From Kordia antarctica (lineage in GTDB: Bacteria; Bacteroidota; Bacteroidia; Flavobacteriales; Flavobacteriaceae): a stretch of DNA of 64,000 nucleotides. Shown here one piece after another: positions 43,770 to 52,792 of this stretch. The number at the start of each line of letters is the position of its first letter. The stretch's first letter is position 1. The notes under the pieces are model-generated. The model did no database searches, was not told the origin of the DNA, and saw nothing but the letters and a program-made list of their open reading frames with translations. Where the stretch lies: the NCBI RefSeq assembly GCF_009901525.1, contig NZ_CP019288.1, positions 3,687,501 through 3,751,500 of the forward strand. Direction: 5' to 3'. The translations under genes were made by a program, and so were the position numbers.

Positions 43770-44620
43770 TTAATACACCAAAACATTTAGTCTATACTTT
43801 ACAAGTTGATATAAAAGAGATAGAATCAATTTTAAATAATATTGATAGCTTCTATAGAGAGAAAATCGAAATTAAAAAAGATAAATTTGGTAAACCTAAA
43901 TTAGACGCTAAAGGACAACCTAAAAAAAGAATAATAAACCCAAGTACTAAAAGGTTAAAAATAATTCAAACTAGGATCCATAGAAATATTTTGAATAAAA
44001 TTGAAATGCCAAGTTATGCATTTGGTGCTGTTAAAGGGAAGGATAACATAGTTAATGCTAAACAGCATCAAGGTAAGAGGTACAAATTCACAACTGACTT
44101 AAAAGATTTTTTTCCATCGATTACTAATAAAGCTGTTTTCAAAATGTTTGTAAGCCAAGATTTTTCCCCAGAAGTTTCAAGTATATTGACTAAATTAACT
44201 ACTTATAAAGGCAAAATTCCCCAAGGAGCACCAACTTCATCTACTTTAGCAAATTTAGTTTTTATTAAAACTGGTGATATTTTACAAGAATTTGCTCAAG
44301 AAAACAATGCAACTTTTACTTCGTTTGTTGATGATATGACCTTTTCTTCTGCAAAGGATTTTAAAAGTAAAATTCCACAGATTTTAGAAATTATCACAAA
44401 TGATTATAAAATCAGCCACAAGAAGACAAACTATTCTAGAAATCCTAATATTACTGGACTTCACGCAATGAATAATCATTTGAAGTTGCCAAAATCATTT
44501 TTATCAAAACTTGAATCGACTGAAAATAAAACTACTGAACAAATTGCTGGTCTGAGAATGTACAAAGAAAAAGTATATAAAGCTAATTACGGAAAAAATC
44601 TAGTTGACGACACCATATAA
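43766..44620 (+). CDS. Retron-type reverse transcriptase
   Basis: A 284-aa reverse transcriptase that copies part of its own ncRNA into branched msDNA. Retron hallmarks in order: KKRIINPSTKRLKIIQTRI (about 53-71), region X NAKQH (97-101, NAxxH), RT-A YKFTTDLKDFFPSI (106-119), IPQGAPTSSTLANL (151-164), the active site FVDDMTFS (187-194) and region Y ITGLHAMNNHLKLP (229-242, in place of VTG). The active-site aromatic is Phe, not the common Tyr, but both catalytic Asp are kept. Short length and no extra domain fit a retron, not a group II intron. Retrons act as antiphage systems. Confidence 0.93.
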   Translation: MINTPKHLVYTLQVDIKEIESILNNIDSFYREKIEIKKDKFGKPKLDAKGQPKKRIINPSTKRLKIIQTRIHRNILNKIEMPSYAFGAVKGKDNIVNAKQHQGKRYKFTTDLKDFFPSITNKAVFKMFVSQDFSPEVSSILTKLTTYKGKIPQGAPTSSTLANLVFIKTGDILQEFAQENNATFTSFVDDMTFSSAKDFKSKIPQILEIITNDYKISHKKTNYSRNPNITGLHAMNNHLKLPKSFLSKLESTENKTTEQIAGLRMYKEKVYKANYGKNLVDDTI

Positions 44621-44682
44621 AATTAATTTAAAATACTGAGCGAAACTGTCAAGCTTTTATATTCCTAGAAAAACCAAAATAT

Positions 44683-45969
44683 CTACTCGCCAAACAACCG
44701 CAAACCTTTCCCCATTTTCACATCAGGAAGTCCGTCGTATTTTCCTTCTAAATAGTCTTTTTCAAAAGAAGCATCTTTGCGAATTTTCTTGTCGTATAAC
44801 GATTCCATATTCGTGATTCCGTAACTATCTTTTTCCGCAATAATAATTTGATCGCGTCTAAATAATTTTCGTTTCGGATTTATTAAAGACGAATTATGCG
44901 AAGCAAAAATAAGTTGTGCGCCATTCGGGTTATTCTCTTTCGAATTAAACAATTCAATAATCGCTTTGCTCAAATGTGGATGCAATTGCGCATCAAACTC
45001 ATCAATAATCAGCGTTTTTCCGTTTAATAACGTATCTATAATTGGACCTGAAAGTGCAACATATTTTCCTGTTCCTAAAGATTCACTGACAAATAAATTA
45101 AAATATACGTTGTCTACTTCTTCATTATTTTCATCATAAATAGCGTGTTTTGTGCTCACGACAACATTCTCTTCATCAGATTCCAAAATCATCTTTCTAA
45201 TTTCTTTTGGAACGTTTCCTTTCTCTAAAATTTCTTCGGTAAGCTTAAAACGTTCTACTTTCGTTTCCGTAAATCCTAAATCGGCGCCAGCAATAAAATT
45301 ATCAATATATTTTTTCTTTGCAGGATCGTCCATCATATCAATTGTAAAATTAATAGTGAATCTGTCTTGCATTCCAGAAATATATTGAATGGAGTTCAAT
45401 GCTTTCAAAATAGCCATTCCAGTAGCAATATTAAATTGCGCGCAGACAGAAATAAATAAGGCATTCTTTCGTGTAATAGTCGTTAAATTAGAACTCGCCG
45501 CATCAAACTTTTTTGTGATTGTAATTTCTTGAAAATCACGTTCAAACAATAATTGCTCTTTATTTTTTGTAGTGACGTACAACCATTCTTTATGAATTTC
45601 TGTTGCATCTGCTTCAAAACCAAAACGATACTTTACAGCATTATGAATAAACACCAATTCAAAAAAACTAGGTTTATCAATAGATTCTGTAGATAAACAA
45701 AACGGTTGAATTTCTATTGGTTCATCCGATTGTGAATCTTTCGAAGAATTTAAAATAAATGTTCGTGCAAAATTAATCGCCTTAAACAAATTACTTTTCC
45801 CGTTAGAATTTGCTCCGTATATAATAAGACTCTTCAATAATGTCAAATTTTTTATAGGGGAAACATGAAGATTCGCATCTCTAAGTTCGGTTAAAGAAGA
45901 AGCTGTTAAATCAATAGACGTTCTATTTTTGAATGATAAATAGTTTTCTACCGTGAATTTTACGAGCAT
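44683..45969 (-). CDS. AAA ATPase of the OLD/COG1106 type
   Basis: A 428-aa SMC-like ATPase: start MLVKFTVENYLSFKNRTSID, Walker A IIYGANSNGKSNLFKA (about 48-63), a central coiled/variable section, Walker B KTLIIDEFDAQLHP (about 335-348) and a final QLIFASHNSSLI (D/H-loop). No TOPRIM nuclease domain follows, so it is not a full OLD nuclease. Such ATPases often pair with RloB-like or other effectors in phage defence, but no partner is adjacent on the same strand. It converges with the retron RT (62 bp between stops). A -7-like element CAAATATA/TATATTTG at 45998-46005 likely starts transcription. Confidence 0.88.
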   Translation of the reverse strand: MLVKFTVENYLSFKNRTSIDLTASSLTELRDANLHVSPIKNLTLLKSLIIYGANSNGKSNLFKAINFARTFILNSSKDSQSDEPIEIQPFCLSTESIDKPSFFELVFIHNAVKYRFGFEADATEIHKEWLYVTTKNKEQLLFERDFQEITITKKFDAASSNLTTITRKNALFISVCAQFNIATGMAILKALNSIQYISGMQDRFTINFTIDMMDDPAKKKYIDNFIAGADLGFTETKVERFKLTEEILEKGNVPKEIRKMILESDEENVVVSTKHAIYDENNEEVDNVYFNLFVSESLGTGKYVALSGPIIDTLLNGKTLIIDEFDAQLHPHLSKAIIELFNSKENNPNGAQLIFASHNSSLINPKRKLFRRDQIIIAEKDSYGITNMESLYDKKIRKDASFEKDYLEGKYDGLPDVKMGKGLRLFGE

Positions 45970-45997
45970 TTGGGTTCATTTTTAGGTTTTTCCAATA

Positions 45998-46032
45998 CAA
46001 ATATATCAATTTATACGAAAATATCGTACAAA
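45998..46032 (-). promoter_or_regulatory. Promoter of the AAA ATPase gene
   Basis: Minus strand TATATTTG (45998-46005) fits TAnnTTTG; TTTG at 46029-46032 is 23 bp upstream, a little long. Start would be about 20 bp before the ATG. Confidence 0.45.
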
Positions 46033-46045
46033 AAGACAAATTAAG

Positions 46046-46076
46046 TTTGGTTAGCAAAAATAAAAATCTATATTTG
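46046..46076 (+). promoter_or_regulatory. Consensus promoter of the C39 exporter operon
   Basis: TTTG (46046-46049), 19-bp spacer, TATATTTG (46069-46076). Predicted start near 46083, leaving about 150 nt of leader before the ABC exporter. Confidence 0.7.
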
Positions 46077-46235
46077 TACGTGTTCTTCTCATAAAAAGCA
46101 TTTTTTTTGTAAAAACACATCGTATATGAATGCAATCGTCGTAAATATCGTGTGAAACAACTGAAAATGACGTTTCTACTGAAAAGTATCACATTCAAAT
46201 CATAAAAAGTTAAATCATACTAGAAAAAAAAATTA

Positions 46236-48446
46236 ATGGTAAAAAGAGAATTTCCTTTTTATAGACAGTTAGATCAAATGGATTGTGGACCTACATGTTT
46301 ACGTATGGTTGCAAAACATTATGGACGCGCATACACAATTGATTTTCTAAGGAAGAAAGCAAATATCACTCGTGAAGGTGTTTCTTTAGGAGGAATTGCA
46401 GAAGCTGCCGAAGATATAGGATTGCACACACTCGCCGTGAGTGTTGATTTTAAAACGTTGGTAGATGAAGTTCCGTATCCATGTATTGCACACTGGAGAC
46501 AACGTCATTTTGTGGTTGTTTATAAAATAAGAAGAAATACGGTATATGTTGCAGATCCTGCGCATGGATTGGTAAAATATTCAAAAGAAGATTTCATAAA
46601 AGGTTGGATAGGAAGTAGTGCCGATCCTGAAGCTGCGGAAGGTTATTTACTATTGTTAGAGCCAACGCCAGAGTTTTATGAACTAGAAAAGGAAGAAAAA
46701 AAAGAATATGGTTTCAGGTTCTTATTTTGGTATTTCAAACCTTATAAAAGATATATTGCGCAGTTAATATTAGGACTGCTCGTTGGGAGTTTGCTGCAGT
46801 TGATATTTCCGTTTTTAACGCAATCCGTTGTGGATTATGGTATTAATTATGAGAATAAAAACTTTGTATTTTTAATATTAATTGCCCAGTTAACACTGTT
46901 TGTATCGCAAACTACGGTAGAACTGATTCGAGGTTGGATTCTGCTTCACATGACGAGTCGAATAAATATAAACCTCATCTCAGATTTCTTAATTAAGTTG
47001 ATGCGATTGCCAATTGCGTTCTTCGATTCCAAAAATACGGGAGATATTATTCAACGTATTTATGATCACAACAGAATTCAGAGTTTCTTGTCATCAACGA
47101 CATTAAACACACTGTTTTCTGCCTTTAACATGGTTATTTTTGGAGCTGTATTGGCGTATTACAACATGCAAATATTTGGAGTTTTCTTCATTGGATCTGC
47201 CTTATATATTGGTTGGACGTTGCTTTTTATGAAAAAGAGAGCCGAACTCGATTACAAACGATTCGATCAATCTTCAGACAATCAAAGTAGTTTGTACCAA
47301 TTAATTTCTGGAATGCAAGAAATTAAACTAAACGGTTCAGAACGAAGAAGACGTTGGGAATGGGAAGCAATTCAAGTACGATTGTTCAAAATTTCCATTA
47401 AAGGATTAACGCTTTCGCAAACGCAAAATACAGGTGGACGATTTATTAATGAATTAAAAAACATCTTAATTACATTTATCGCCGCAACCGCAGTAATTGA
47501 CGATCCATTATTTACGCTTGGTATGATGCTTTCGGTTCAGTATATTATTGGACAATTAAACTTACCAATTAACAACTTTATTACGTTCATTCAATCGGGG
47601 CAAGATGCAAAAATCAGTTTAGAACGTTTATCTGAAATTCATAACAAAGATGATGAAGAAGATCGTTTTGAAGATAATATCAAACAACTTCCAGAAGACA
47701 AAACAATTACGTTAACCAATGCAAGTTTCCGTTATGGAGGAAAAAGTTCGCCATTAATTTTAAATAATTTAAACGTAGACATTCCGGAAGGAAAAGTAAC
47801 TGCAATAGTTGGTGCCAGTGGAAGTGGAAAAACTACGTTAATAAAGCTGCTGCTGAAATTTTATGACTTTAATGAAGGTTCAGTTTCTATTGGAAAAACT
47901 AGCAATTTAAAGGATATAAGTACCAAAGTTTGGCGTAAAGCCTGCGGATCTGTAATGCAAGATGGTTTCCTATTTGGAGATACGATTGCTCGAAATATTA
48001 CAGAATCTGATTCAGAAGGAATTATAGATAAACAACGTCTGATTCATGCAGTAAAGGTTGCCAATATTGAAGAATTTATTGAAGAATTACCATCAGGATA
48101 CAATACAAAAATTGGATCAAGTGGTGTGAATGTTTCTGGTGGACAGAAACAGCGAATTCTAATTGCACGTTCGGTATATAAAGATCCGAAGTATATTTTC
48201 TTTGATGAAGCAACAAGTGCTTTGGATGCGAATAATGAAAAAGTAATTATGGAAAACCTAAAGGAATTCTATAAAGGAAAAACAGTAGTTGTGGTTGCGC
48301 ACCGTTTGAGTACGGTAAAAAATGCGGATCAAATTATTGTACTAGACAAAGGTGAAATTATAGAGCTAGGAAGTCACGAAGAATTGACCGCAAAACGCGG
48401 AGCATATTATACATTAGTAAAGAATCAATTAGAGCTAGGAAACTAA
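46236..48446 (+). CDS. C39 peptidase-containing ABC exporter for double-glycine peptides
   Basis: A 736-aa inner-membrane exporter that removes the leader after GG and exports the core. Residues 1-140 are the C39 peptidase with Cys17 (QMDCGPTCLRMVAKHYG), His91 (RHFVVVYK) and Asp107 (VADPAHG). Six membrane helices follow (about 165-440). The nucleotide-binding domain has Walker A GASGSGKT (about 525), signature VSGGQKQR (about 632) and Walker B YIFFDEATSALD (about 655). HlyD partner is 1 bp downstream. It is the natural exporter and leader peptidase for the GG-type precursors at 50109, 2644 and perhaps 52471. No outer-membrane TolC gene is in the window. Confidence 0.95.
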   Translation: MVKREFPFYRQLDQMDCGPTCLRMVAKHYGRAYTIDFLRKKANITREGVSLGGIAEAAEDIGLHTLAVSVDFKTLVDEVPYPCIAHWRQRHFVVVYKIRRNTVYVADPAHGLVKYSKEDFIKGWIGSSADPEAAEGYLLLLEPTPEFYELEKEEKKEYGFRFLFWYFKPYKRYIAQLILGLLVGSLLQLIFPFLTQSVVDYGINYENKNFVFLILIAQLTLFVSQTTVELIRGWILLHMTSRININLISDFLIKLMRLPIAFFDSKNTGDIIQRIYDHNRIQSFLSSTTLNTLFSAFNMVIFGAVLAYYNMQIFGVFFIGSALYIGWTLLFMKKRAELDYKRFDQSSDNQSSLYQLISGMQEIKLNGSERRRRWEWEAIQVRLFKISIKGLTLSQTQNTGGRFINELKNILITFIAATAVIDDPLFTLGMMLSVQYIIGQLNLPINNFITFIQSGQDAKISLERLSEIHNKDDEEDRFEDNIKQLPEDKTITLTNASFRYGGKSSPLILNNLNVDIPEGKVTAIVGASGSGKTTLIKLLLKFYDFNEGSVSIGKTSNLKDISTKVWRKACGSVMQDGFLFGDTIARNITESDSEGIIDKQRLIHAVKVANIEEFIEELPSGYNTKIGSSGVNVSGGQKQRILIARSVYKDPKYIFFDEATSALDANNEKVIMENLKEFYKGKTVVVVAHRLSTVKNADQIIVLDKGEIIELGSHEELTAKRGAYYTLVKNQLELGN

Positions 48447-48447
48447 T

Positions 48448-49842
48448 ATGGCAAAGAAAGAAGAAGAAATAACGGAAAAAGAGGCGAAGAAGTCAAAAAA
48501 GGAAGAGAAGAAGGAGAAGAAAGACCAGGAAAGACGCAGAAAGATTAACGATCTTGATGAACGTTCGGATCAGGTAAAAGAAATCTTGGGGCAAGCACCT
48601 AATTGGGTTATCCAATGGGGAATCTCCGTAGTATTAATCATTGTGGTGATTTTCATAGCCGGTTCGGCATTGATGAGTTACAACGATATTATTCCGGCGC
48701 GTGTGACAATTACGTCTGAAAATCCGCCAGCACATTTAACAGCAAATGCTTCAGGAAAATTGACAAGCATTTTTGTAGAAGCTGGTCAAAAAGTAGAAGC
48801 AGATGAAGTGTTGGCAGTTATTGAAAACACTGCGAATTTTGAGGATGTAAAGTTGCTTAAACAAAAATTAGAAAACTTTGTACCTAGCGAAAGCGACTTT
48901 GATTCGTTGAACTACACATTTCCTTCAAAATTGAAATTAGGGCAAATACAGTCGGGTTATAATGCATTTAGAGCGCAATATCTCACGTATTTGAACTATG
49001 CAATTTTTAATGAAGACAAAAATCAGGCAGCAAATATACGTTTGCAGTTGAGTAGAGTTAGAAATAGAATGCGCAATAGTCAAAATCAATTGGATTATTA
49101 CAATACGGAATTGGCAAATTCTAAAATAAGGTATGAAAAGTTCAAGCGATTGTTTGCAAACAAAAGTGTTTCTGAGCGCGAATACAAAGATCAAGAAAAT
49201 TTATATTTAGGTTCACAACGTGCGTACGAAGGCTTATTATCTAGTATAGAAAATGATCAAAATTCGTTACTTTCTTTACAAAATAGTTTGCGCCAAGCAT
49301 CTGTTGGAGATAAAAGTTCGGAAATATCTACCGATCAAAATTTAGAACAAGCTAAGCAAGATTTAGATAATCAAATCTTACAATGGGAACAACAATTTGT
49401 ATTAAAATCGCCTATAAAAGGAGAGGTTACCGTTTTTGATATTTGGTCACAATACCAAAATGTAACTGTTGGACAAGATTTATTCACGGTAATTCCTGAT
49501 GAAATAGAAGGAATTATAGGAAGAGTTTCATTTCCAGTTCAAAATTCAGGAAAAATTAAAGTTGGACAAAGCGTTCTTATAAAATTAGACAGTTATCCGT
49601 ACCAAGAATGGGGAAGTTTGTCGGGAGAAATCATAAACATTTCAGGAGTTCCACAGATGAGCACGCAAGGCGGACTAGCAATGTATGTTGCGTATTTAAA
49701 AGTGAATTCGTTGGAAAGTTCCTTTGAAAAGGCTATTGACTTTAAACAAGAAATGGAAGGAACGGCAGAAATTGTCGTAGAAGAATTAACCGTTATGCAA
49801 CGAATCTTCTATCAATTGCGAGAAGTATTTAGTAGAAAATAA
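48448..49842 (+). CDS. HlyD-family periplasmic adaptor of the peptide exporter
   Basis: A 464-aa membrane fusion protein. A strikingly Lys/Glu-rich cytoplasmic N-terminus of about 45 residues, one membrane segment (WGISVVLIIVVIFIAGSALM), a lipoyl/barrel-sandwich half-motif (GKLTSIFVEAGQKVEADEVL), a long coiled-coil region (about 130-320) and the second half LKSPIKGEVTVFDIW with the C-terminal beta domain. Links the ABC exporter to an outer-membrane channel. Overlapping operon arrangement with the exporter; ends before the bidirectional terminator. Confidence 0.93.
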   Translation: MAKKEEEITEKEAKKSKKEEKKEKKDQERRRKINDLDERSDQVKEILGQAPNWVIQWGISVVLIIVVIFIAGSALMSYNDIIPARVTITSENPPAHLTANASGKLTSIFVEAGQKVEADEVLAVIENTANFEDVKLLKQKLENFVPSESDFDSLNYTFPSKLKLGQIQSGYNAFRAQYLTYLNYAIFNEDKNQAANIRLQLSRVRNRMRNSQNQLDYYNTELANSKIRYEKFKRLFANKSVSEREYKDQENLYLGSQRAYEGLLSSIENDQNSLLSLQNSLRQASVGDKSSEISTDQNLEQAKQDLDNQILQWEQQFVLKSPIKGEVTVFDIWSQYQNVTVGQDLFTVIPDEIEGIIGRVSFPVQNSGKIKVGQSVLIKLDSYPYQEWGSLSGEIINISGVPQMSTQGGLAMYVAYLKVNSLESSFEKAIDFKQEMEGTAEIVVEELTVMQRIFYQLREVFSRK

Positions 49843-49921
49843 TAAAATAAATCCGTTGTGAATTTTACGATTGAAAATGAGTAAAATTTGTATCGAGAAT
49901 AGAATTTTTTACATTGAACAG

Positions 49922-49966
49922 GTTCTCGATACGATTTTTCGTACCTCAAAATCACTCGAACAGACG
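49922..49966. repeat. Dispersed intergenic repeat, third copy
   Basis: GGTTCTCGATACGATTTTTC, then GTACCTCAAAATCACTCGAA; related to 20306-20354 and 22607-22655. Confidence 0.6.
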
Positions 49967-50039
49967 CTTCATTATACTTTTGAATTTAAAATGCACAACG
50001 GGTAAAATAATTAAGTTGATATCTTTTTTTTTCATGATA

Positions 50040-50068
50040 AAAGCCTCGAAATTTACTTCGAGGCTTTT
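50040..50068. terminator. Bidirectional Rho-independent terminator
   Basis: AAAGCCTCGAA (50040-50050), ATTTAC loop, TTCGAGGCTTT (50057-50067) with T run, between the convergent exporter operon and the precursor gene. Confidence 0.9.
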
Positions 50069-50108
50069 TGTATTGGTTTGGTTGTTTTATTAATTCTATG
50101 ATTTCAAT

Positions 50109-50372
50109 TTAATTTCGTATACCTACATCCACATTTCTTACGCCTACTATATCAGTTGCATTTCCAAGTGTTGCTGTATTGCCATTTGTCTGTGGGATAC
50201 AATCGCCATCTAGTCTTGTATCTCCACAATTATCAGGATGTGATACATACATATCGTCGTCATATGGATTATGTGCGTTTTGTGCGTTGTGCGCTTCGTA
50301 TGCACCTCCAAATAATATGTGGGGATTTCCAATTTTAGAAATCTTTACTTTTTTAAGTTTTAAAGTTTTCAT
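50109..50372 (-). CDS. Class I lanthipeptide precursor with double-glycine leader
   Basis: An 87-aa precursor. The leader is MKTLKLKKVKISKIGNPHIL then FGG; the core begins AYEAHNAQNAHNPYDDD and includes PDNCGDTRLDGDCIP with two Cys, followed by a Thr/Asn-rich tail. With Ser/Thr upstream of each Cys, one or two lanthionine rings are possible; other Ser/Thr could remain as dehydrated residues. The KLKxxKxxI leader and GG site match the C39 exporter encoded nearby. It follows the TPR/AraC regulator (88 bp) on the same strand; the LanB/LanC operon lies 2.4 kb upstream. A hairpin AGTGACG/CGTCACT (50439-50462) lies before it. Confidence 0.85.
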   Translation of the reverse strand: MKTLKLKKVKISKIGNPHILFGGAYEAHNAQNAHNPYDDDMYVSHPDNCGDTRLDGDCIPQTNGNTATLGNATDIVGVRNVDVGIRN

Positions 50373-50438
50373 AATACTTTAGTTGTTTAGGTTAACATTT
50401 AAATATGGAAATTTTTTATGAGATAATCAATTTTTTAT

Positions 50439-50462
50439 AGTGACGCTTTATAAAACGTCACT
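50439..50462 (-). other. Hairpin at the end of the regulator gene
   Basis: AGTGACG (50439-50445) and CGTCACT (50456-50462) pair perfectly around a 10-nt loop and overlap the regulator stop codon. Could reduce readthrough or stabilise the precursor mRNA; no T run on minus. Confidence 0.45.
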
Positions 50463-52188
50463 AGTTATCATTCTGATTTTGAAGGCTTTTGATGTAGTAG
50501 GAAGGATACACATTTGTTTGTGCTTTAAAGGCTCTGGAGAAGGTTTCTGAGCGCTTAAAACCAAATTCTTCCGCAATAGCTTTAATGGTATATGAACGTA
50601 ATTTTTCGTCATTTTTAAGTTTAACTAATGCCGCATTAATTCGTAACTCAGAAAGGTATGATTTGAATGGTTTTTCTTTATAAGTATTAATTACATTTGA
50701 TAAATACGTCGTATTTGTCTTTGCTTTTTTTGCTACATAACCTAACGTACAATCTTGTCGTAAATACAATTCTTTCTCTTCAAAAATGGTTAATGCTTTT
50801 AAAATTTGCAATGCATTTTCATCTGTTACAGGATTGGAAGTTTCTTTACTACTGACTTCGGGAGTTATTTTTTCTTTTGGTTGTTCAAGCTTTTCAATAG
50901 TTACCAATAATTGCTGAAAACGTATTTTGTTTTGATGTTGTTTTCGTTTAAACCAACTAAAAAATCCAATTAATGAAACTAGCAATACTGCTGAAATTAT
51001 ATATAAATAAGTTGCTCTTTTTCGTTGTTTCTGATTTTTGGTATCTAAAGAATCAATTTCCTCTTGCAGTGGAACAATATCATATTTTTCATGGATATTA
51101 TTGTTAATACTCATATTAATGCTGTCATTCTGTTTATCTAACGCAGCGTATTTATTCAAGTATAATATGCTTTTTTGTTGTTCTCCAATATTGGCATAGC
51201 AAATAGCAAGAAACTCATATACTTCCTCTATTTCAGGTGTTTCCACTTCTGTGCTGTTAATAATATCTTCAAATTTTTTAAAATATACAATGGCACTGTC
51301 GTACTGTTTTAGTTTTAAATAACTTTTTCCGATATATAAATAAGGTGTTGTAAGTGATTGGTCGTTGCCAAAATCAGTAATAGACTTAATGGTAGATTTT
51401 GAAGAAGCAATACTTTTCGTATACTGCTGTTGTTGAAATTGTATAATGATTTTATTGGCGTTTAAGTAAAGATATAAATCATTGTACTCACTTTTTTTTG
51501 CTATTTCTAAACCTTCTTCCGTATAGGTTTCTGCCGAATTGTAATCTTTCATTCTAAGATACGTATCTGACAAAAATGCCAAACTTGCTACTTCTAATCG
51601 AGAAAGATTTTTCAAATTATTTTTTCGAATGATGCTTAAATTTTCTTTGAAAATCGCTGCCGCTTCTACCAAATCTTTGGTTTGTTTTTTTATAAAACCA
51701 ATGTTATGTGAAATCTGTAAAACATCATTCAAATTCCCCATTTTGTCCGCTACTTTTTTAGCCAATAAATAAGTGTCTAAAGCTGTTTTATAATCGCCGC
51801 CAGTAGAGGCAATATTTCCTTTTAAAGAATAATTTTGTAAAATTAAAGAATCATTAGAAAGTTGTTTTCCTATAGTTAACGAAGCATCTGTATAATAAAT
51901 AGCGCTGTCATATATGCCTAATTTATAGGAAATCATGGCTTTTTTATATAATGATTGTGCAATTTTTTTTTCGTCTTTTATCTTTTTTGATCGTTGATAT
52001 ATGGCTTCTGCATATACTTTAGCAAGTGTCGGATTGTTATGGCGTTCTACTTTGTATAATTGTTCCAATTCCTCATACGATTTTCCTTGTAAAGAATCAA
52101 TTTGTGCATTCAGCGAAAGCGAATATAAAAGAAGAACCACGCTAATTATACTATGAAACGCTGTGAAAAATGGTTTTTTTGTATGCAT
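50461..52188 (-). CDS. TPR-repeat membrane regulator with AraC-type HTH output
   Basis: About 575 aa. I start at the ATG at 52188, giving MHTKKPFFTAFHSIISVVLL, a clear signal/anchor; the open frame extends 28 codons further upstream without signal character. TPR-like repeats cover about residues 35-350, a membrane helix (ATYLYIISAVLLVSLIGFFS) follows, then a linker and a C-terminal AraC HTH (TLGYVAKKAKTNTTYLSNVI, AIAEEFGFKRSETFSRAFKA). Same architecture as the protein at 2936-4738. Placed between two precursor genes, it probably controls peptide production, with the TPR part sensing a signal in the periplasm. Confidence 0.88.
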   Translation of the reverse strand: MHTKKPFFTAFHSIISVVLLLYSLSLNAQIDSLQGKSYEELEQLYKVERHNNPTLAKVYAEAIYQRSKKIKDEKKIAQSLYKKAMISYKLGIYDSAIYYTDASLTIGKQLSNDSLILQNYSLKGNIASTGGDYKTALDTYLLAKKVADKMGNLNDVLQISHNIGFIKKQTKDLVEAAAIFKENLSIIRKNNLKNLSRLEVASLAFLSDTYLRMKDYNSAETYTEEGLEIAKKSEYNDLYLYLNANKIIIQFQQQQYTKSIASSKSTIKSITDFGNDQSLTTPYLYIGKSYLKLKQYDSAIVYFKKFEDIINSTEVETPEIEEVYEFLAICYANIGEQQKSILYLNKYAALDKQNDSINMSINNNIHEKYDIVPLQEEIDSLDTKNQKQRKRATYLYIISAVLLVSLIGFFSWFKRKQHQNKIRFQQLLVTIEKLEQPKEKITPEVSSKETSNPVTDENALQILKALTIFEEKELYLRQDCTLGYVAKKAKTNTTYLSNVINTYKEKPFKSYLSELRINAALVKLKNDEKLRSYTIKAIAEEFGFKRSETFSRAFKAQTNVYPSYYIKSLQNQNDN

Positions 52189-52470
52189 GGTTTGGATATT
52201 GGTGTCGATCAATCTATACAAGTATAACGGTTTTATGTGTAGAAAAAAAATACCTACAATAAACAATCTCATTACGGCTATAACTAACCATAATGAGATT
52301 ATTGCAACTTATACCAATTATCACTTAAAATGGCAGTTTAAAATCGTCTCTATTTCCTTTCTATTTTGACACAAAACAGAACCGTAACTGATGCTATACT
52401 TAAGTTTTCTACCTCACATAAAGAAAACATAATTCAATTTTTTACCAATCATTTTAAACATTATTTGGTA
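52189..52470. other. Intergenic region with perfect hairpin
   Basis: AATCTCATTA (52265-52274) pairs with TAATGAGATT (52291-52300). On the minus strand this lies after the frameshifted precursor and before the regulator and could be a weak terminator or leader element. No gene seen. Confidence 0.4.
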
Positions 52471-52631
52471 TTACTTATCGTTACACCAAGGTCTTCCGCT
52501 TGGAGCTGGACCGCATGCTCTACAATAAGAAGTACAATCTGAGTTTGTAGGCCCAGCACCAACAATGTTTTGTGTGGTAAAGCTAGAAATCACTTTTTTT
52601 GATAAGGTTAATTTTGAATGTTGTTTTTCAT
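52471..52631 (-). pseudogene. Lanthipeptide-like precursor broken by a one-base deletion
   Basis: The ATG at 52631 reads MKNNIQN and stops. If one A is added to the run of five A after ATG, the frame becomes MKKQHSKLTLSKKVISSFTT, then QNIVGAG and a core PTNSDCTSYCRACGPAPSGR ending PWCNDK: a 53-aa precursor. Leader pattern KLTLSKKxI matches its relatives, the cleavage site would be GAG, and the core has four Cys with Ser/Thr before them. No alternative ATG/GTG/TTG in the good frame explains translation of the leader. It lies between the modification operon and the regulator. Either a real mutation, slippage-controlled expression, or a homopolymer sequencing error. Confidence 0.7.
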
Positions 52632-52740
52632 AATTAAAAGTTTTTAGGTTTATAAAACAACAATGCAGTTCTGAAAACGAGGGAATGTATACTATATCAT
52701 AAAGTTACAATAAAAAAGTGAAAATTTCAGTATCTAAAAA

Positions 52741-52769
52741 AAAGGTCTAAACATTGCTGCCAGACCTTT
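52741..52769 (-). terminator. Rho-independent terminator of the lanthipeptide modification operon
   Basis: AAAGGTCT (52741-52748) and AGACCTTT (52762-52769); on minus the second arm runs into a string of T. It closes the LanC-LanB-SpaB_C transcript, leaving the precursors as separate units. Confidence 0.85.
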
Positions 52770-52792
52770 AACTTGTGTAGTTTTTAAGAATA

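Noticed and set aside
44683-45969. ATPase as the effector of the retron (type I-like ATPase retron)
   Set aside because: It is on the opposite strand, convergent, has its own promoter and no HNH/TOPRIM partner; the HTH protein is the operon partner.
45923-46198. 91-aa minus-strand frame upstream of the ATPase
   Set aside because: Overlaps the ATPase start and both promoters in another frame; no features.
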